The position numbers and the translations under genes are program-made. The notes beneath the pieces were generated by a model, which worked only from the letters and a program-made list of their open reading frames with translations, did not search any database and was not told the origin of the DNA. A DNA stretch of 8,877 bases from a bacterium (lineage in GTDB: Bacteria > Ratteibacteria > UBA8468), in NCBI GenBank assembly GCA_030672255.1, contig DAOVGU010000174.1, positions 1 through 8,877 of the forward strand. Reading direction: 5' to 3'. This document shows, in pieces, positions 6,572-8,877 of the stretch (its first letter is position 1; each line of letters opens with the position of its first letter).

Positions 6572-7129
6572 ATGGATTTTTTCGAAATTAAGGATAAGGT
6601 TGTTGGAGAGATTGGAAATGTTCTTTCTACAATAAAAAAGAAAGAGGTAAAAAGATTGGTGGAGGCGCTCCTTTCTGCCGAGAAGGTCTTTGTAGCAGGG
6701 GCGGGTAGAACGATGCTGATGATGGAGGCCTTTGCCAAAAGATTAAACCATTTGAAGGTTGATGTGCATGTGGTAGGAGAGATAATTGAGCCCCCGGCTA
6801 CAAAGAAGGACCTCCTCATTGTTGCCTCTGGCTCAGGGGAAAGTACCATCCCTTTAGAAGTAGCAAAGACTACCAAGAAAATCGGCACTCAGGTTGCATT
6901 GATTACCGCGCGTAAGGAATCAAGGATAGCAAGGATTGCCGATATTGTGGTCTGTATTCCCGCCCCGACAAAATTGGGTCCTTCTAAAGAGGCAAAATCC
7001 TTCCAGCCACTGGGCAATCTCTTTGAACAGAGTCTTTTGCTATTTTGCGATGTCGTAGCAATGTTTGTGCAGAAAAGACAGGGGCTTTCAAACAGGGACC
7101 TTCTTAAGCATCACGCCAATTTGGAATAA
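6572..7129 (+). CDS. hxlB: 6-phospho-3-hexuloisomerase (SIS domain), 185 aa
   Basis: The enzyme interconverts D-arabino-hex-3-ulose 6-phosphate and fructose 6-phosphate in the ribulose monophosphate pathway, used either for formaldehyde fixation or, run backwards, to make ribulose 5-phosphate. The protein is one SIS domain: GAGR (43-46) with the following helix MEAFAKRLNHL, the sugar-phosphate loop SGSGES (86-91), QPLGNLFEQ (145-153) with the conserved Glu152, and the family C-terminus HANLE (181-185). Length is normal. The ATG directly follows the TAG stop of dnaK, and the ribosome site (GAAGGAAGAAGAG) lies within the end of dnaK, so translation is probably coupled. Its partner hexulose-6-phosphate synthase (hxlA) is not in the window. 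A general SIS-domain phosphosugar isomerase is the alternative; the QP.G.LFEQ and HANLE parts favour HxlB. Confidence 0.88.
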   Translation: MDFFEIKDKVVGEIGNVLSTIKKKEVKRLVEALLSAEKVFVAGAGRTMLMMEAFAKRLNHLKVDVHVVGEIIEPPATKKDLLIVASGSGESTIPLEVAKTTKKIGTQVALITARKESRIARIADIVVCIPAPTKLGPSKEAKSFQPLGNLFEQSLLLFCDVVAMFVQKRQGLSNRDLLKHHANLE

Positions 7130-7134
7130 ACCTT

Positions 7135-7142
7135 CTCACCTC
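7135..7142 (+). repeat. Left 8-bp target site duplication CTCACCTC
   Basis: CTCACCTC lies immediately before the left terminal inverted repeat and recurs exactly at 7365-7372, immediately after the right one. It marks insertion of the element between them. Confidence 0.8.
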
Positions 7143-7364
7143 GTAAATACTCAGTGAACCACGTCATTGCGAACGAAGTGAAGCAATCCGACGGAGTCGT
7201 TGCGAGGAGTGAAACGACGAAGCAATCTCAAAGAAGTGAGGGATTGCCACACTCCCCCGTATTTAATACGGGGTTGTTCGCTCGCAATGACAAGATGGGA
7301 TTGCCACGTCCGCCTGAGGCGGACTCGCAATGACAGGATGGAACGTACTTTACTGAATATTTAC
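7143..7364 (+). mobile_element. MITE-like element, 222 bp, copy C
   Basis: Terminal inverted repeats are GTAAATACTCAGTG (7143-7156) and TACTGAATATTTAC (7351-7364). They match at 12 of the outer 14 positions, and the match extends inward to 18 of 22. An exact 8-bp direct repeat, CTCACCTC, flanks them. No transposase is encoded; the interior is hairpins. Family modules are GTCATTGCGA (7163-7172), TCGCAATGAC (7282-7291 and 7325-7334), CCCCGTAT/ATACGGGG (7255-7262 with 7266-7273) and GTCCGCC-TGA-GGCGGAC (7308-7324, shared with copy A). A 61-codon open frame within it is only a by-product of the repeats. Such elements are mobilised in trans by a transposase that recognises the ends; the 8-bp duplication limits which families could do so. 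The hairpins may also serve as a two-way terminator between the convergent genes. Confidence 0.85.
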
Positions 7365-7372
7365 CTCACCTC
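7365..7372 (+). repeat. Right 8-bp target site duplication CTCACCTC
   Basis: This exact copy of 7135-7142 contains TCA (7366-7368), the complement of the stop codon of the minus-strand glycoside hydrolase gene. The insertion therefore restored that gene's stop rather than breaking it. Confidence 0.8.
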
Positions 7373-8877
7373 TGTGCAGCCTTAGCAGATAGGATTCTGA
7401 CCGGTCCAAAAAGCCCACTCGGCAATGAATCTCTTTCAAAGTTCAATGCAATCTTGTGATATGGTCCGACCATATTATCCGGCCACTTATCAAATACTCT
7501 GGTAGTAACATACTGGTTAGCCATCGTGTTTGTAACTATCACATCTAACTTATTCTCTCCTTCCTTAATTATTCCCTTTATTGGGAATGAAAAAGGCGGC
7601 CATACTTTCTTGCCCAAACTTTTACCGTTAAGAATAACTTCGCCGGCACACTGGACTTTGCCCAGGTCCAGTAAGCAGGTTTTTTCTACCATATCTTTAC
7701 TACATTTAAATCTTACGCTATATTCTACATCCCCCGAGAAATCTTCTCCCAGTTTATCTCTCCAATCTCCGAGTTCTACAAGAATTGACTTTTTGTTTAG
7801 ATTATCATCGATTTCAAAATCGTGTTCTCCAATGCGGTATGCCTTTAGCTTACGACATAACCAACCTTTGTTGATGGAAAAAAGCTCTTTTCCGGCTTTT
7901 AAAGGTTCCGAAGCCAAAGGCAACTTCTCTTTAGTAAAAAAGATGATACAGGAACCAGCAAATTTGAGATTGATCGGTAAAGACCACATTCCGTTAGAAT
8001 AAATCGCTTCGGATGGCTTGTAGCAATTCCCGGTCTCAGGGTCAATCTTGAATATTGGAAGAGATTCATTAAACTTGACCGTGCAGTGTATCTCTTTTGT
8101 ATCTTCATTAGTAATGAAATAGAGATTACCATCAGTCAGATGGCGTTTACATACCCTCACCATACTGTTCTTTGGGATTATATTGACTAATGGTTTTATA
8201 TGTTCTGTAAGTTCTGGGAATTCTATGGATATACTACCTTTCGGCTTATCTGAATTTTTCTTATTATCTATCCACAGAACCTTGCCGCCTCCTGATGTAA
8301 ATTCAGCTAACCTTTCTTTTGATTTTTTACTCATCCATTCTGATTTTGAAACACAGACAGTATAGTATCTCATTGGCCCTACTTCCAATTTGCCATCTGC
8401 AATTTTTGTCGATTTTTTCTCCAGCACATCATCGTCAACCAGGTCAAAATCACATTGATGTTCAAGGAGTAGCTTTGCTAATATATCATGTGATCGGACA
8501 ACTTCATTTAGTTCTGGACCACCAGCCCATATATCCCTTACCGGAAAGTAGAGTGCTGTTTCAATCGCGGGTTCGCCCAAACTCAAGAGATAGCTTAACC
8601 TGGCTACGTAAGAGTAAAATTGACGTAGATACTTTGCTAATGGATTGATTGGATTGAATCTCGGGCGGCAACCTGGCATAAAGCGTCCTTTTGTTGACGA
8701 CCAATATCCTCCAAACTGCGTCAGGTTTATACCTCTCACATACTGATAATCAATCAGCCATTTCATTTGCGCAATAGTCAACCCGCTGCCATAAACACCA
8801 CAAGATTCTGTTACTGCCCATGATTTGTTTCCTTGATGAGCTACCGAAGAGGCATATTTGGGAAAATGATGATTCAT
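7366..8877 (-). CDS. Glycoside-hydrolase-like protein, 5' end outside the window
   Basis: 503 residues are visible, ending at TGA (7366-7368). The Met codon at the very edge (8875-8877) is probably internal, since the sequence starts inside a domain. The N-terminal part reads KSWAVTESCGVYGSGLT...MKWLIDYQYVRGINLTQFGGYW and looks like the last strands of a (beta/alpha)8 barrel, with E24 in WAVTESCG a candidate catalytic Glu. ARLSYLLSLGEPAIETALYFPVRDIWAGG begins a Rossmann-like domain (about 95-225). After a beta-rich middle, residues about 365-500 form a galactose-binding-like jelly roll of the GH2 sugar-binding type (CAGEVILNGKSLG, GENKLDVIVTNT, GLFGPVRIL). This order recalls large alpha-L-rhamnosidase-like enzymes (GH106 and relatives) that cut plant or microbial polysaccharides. 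The substrate cannot be told. It is transcribed convergently to hxlB. Confidence 0.75.
   Translation of the reverse strand: MNHHFPKYASSVAHQGNKSWAVTESCGVYGSGLTIAQMKWLIDYQYVRGINLTQFGGYWSSTKGRFMPGCRPRFNPINPLAKYLRQFYSYVARLSYLLSLGEPAIETALYFPVRDIWAGGPELNEVVRSHDILAKLLLEHQCDFDLVDDDVLEKKSTKIADGKLEVGPMRYYTVCVSKSEWMSKKSKERLAEFTSGGGKVLWIDNKKNSDKPKGSISIEFPELTEHIKPLVNIIPKNSMVRVCKRHLTDGNLYFITNEDTKEIHCTVKFNESLPIFKIDPETGNCYKPSEAIYSNGMWSLPINLKFAGSCIIFFTKEKLPLASEPLKAGKELFSINKGWLCRKLKAYRIGEHDFEIDDNLNKKSILVELGDWRDKLGEDFSGDVEYSVRFKCSKDMVEKTCLLDLGKVQCAGEVILNGKSLGKKVWPPFSFPIKGIIKEGENKLDVIVTNTMANQYVTTRVFDKWPDNMVGPYHKIALNFERDSLPSGLFGPVRILSAKAAQR

Noticed and set aside
6457..6888. Long minus-strand open frame over the end of dnaK and start of hxlB
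   Set aside because: It is the Ser/Phe-rich antisense shadow of Lys/Glu-rich coding sequence, without a ribosome site.
7200..7385. 61-codon open frame on the plus strand between hxlB and the glycoside hydrolase gene
   Set aside because: It is wholly a translation of the palindromic repeats within the MITE-like element and has no ribosome site.

Overview
The window looks like a stretch of chromosome from an uncultured anaerobic bacterium. The evidence is bacterial Shine-Dalgarno sites (AGGAGG), a consensus sigma-70 promoter, a DnaK of the short 'no-insert' type, a radical-SAM AmrS-type gene, a 6-phospho-3-hexuloisomerase, and several small palindromic repeat families between and inside genes. 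Candidate phyla such as Omnitrophota or Desantisbacteria would fit. That placement is an impression from gene style, not a demonstrated affiliation.

Layout. Positions 1-233 hold no gene I can support. Positions 234-767 carry a small toxin-antitoxin-like cluster: a 52-residue charged protein, the C-terminal half of a nuclease-like toxin with no start codon, and an intact DUF2283 protein whose start overlaps the toxin remnant. Positions 772-978 (minus) may hold the tail of an unrecognised protein. Positions 977-1845 are a decayed AmrS-type radical SAM gene with two deletions and a single-base shift. Its end runs straight into a degenerate repeat (1846-1943). Positions 1971-4376 encode a membrane protein with a central spermidine-synthase-like domain that lacks the catalytic aspartate; it carries a 135-bp palindromic repeat inserted in frame.

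The stop codon of that gene lies inside the -35 box of a consensus promoter (4373-4402). The promoter drives a roughly 266-nt leader made almost wholly of repeat hairpins, the last of which can pair with the Shine-Dalgarno site of dnaK. dnaK (4676-6571) is followed with no intervening base by hxlB (6572-7129), so the two are very probably co-transcribed. Between hxlB and a convergent glycoside-hydrolase-like gene (7366-8877, minus, cut by the window edge) sits a 222-bp MITE-like element. It has imperfect terminal inverted repeats and an exact 8-bp target duplication. Removing it and one copy of the duplication leaves the two convergent stop codons only 6 bp apart.

The genes do not form one pathway. 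The coherent unit is the dnaK-hxlB operon with its repeat-derived leader. The strongest general theme is repeat activity: small palindromic elements have become gene 3' ends, a 5' leader, an intergenic insertion and a piece of coding sequence. I see no clear new multi-gene system; the best leads are the leader of dnaK and the well-bounded MITE.
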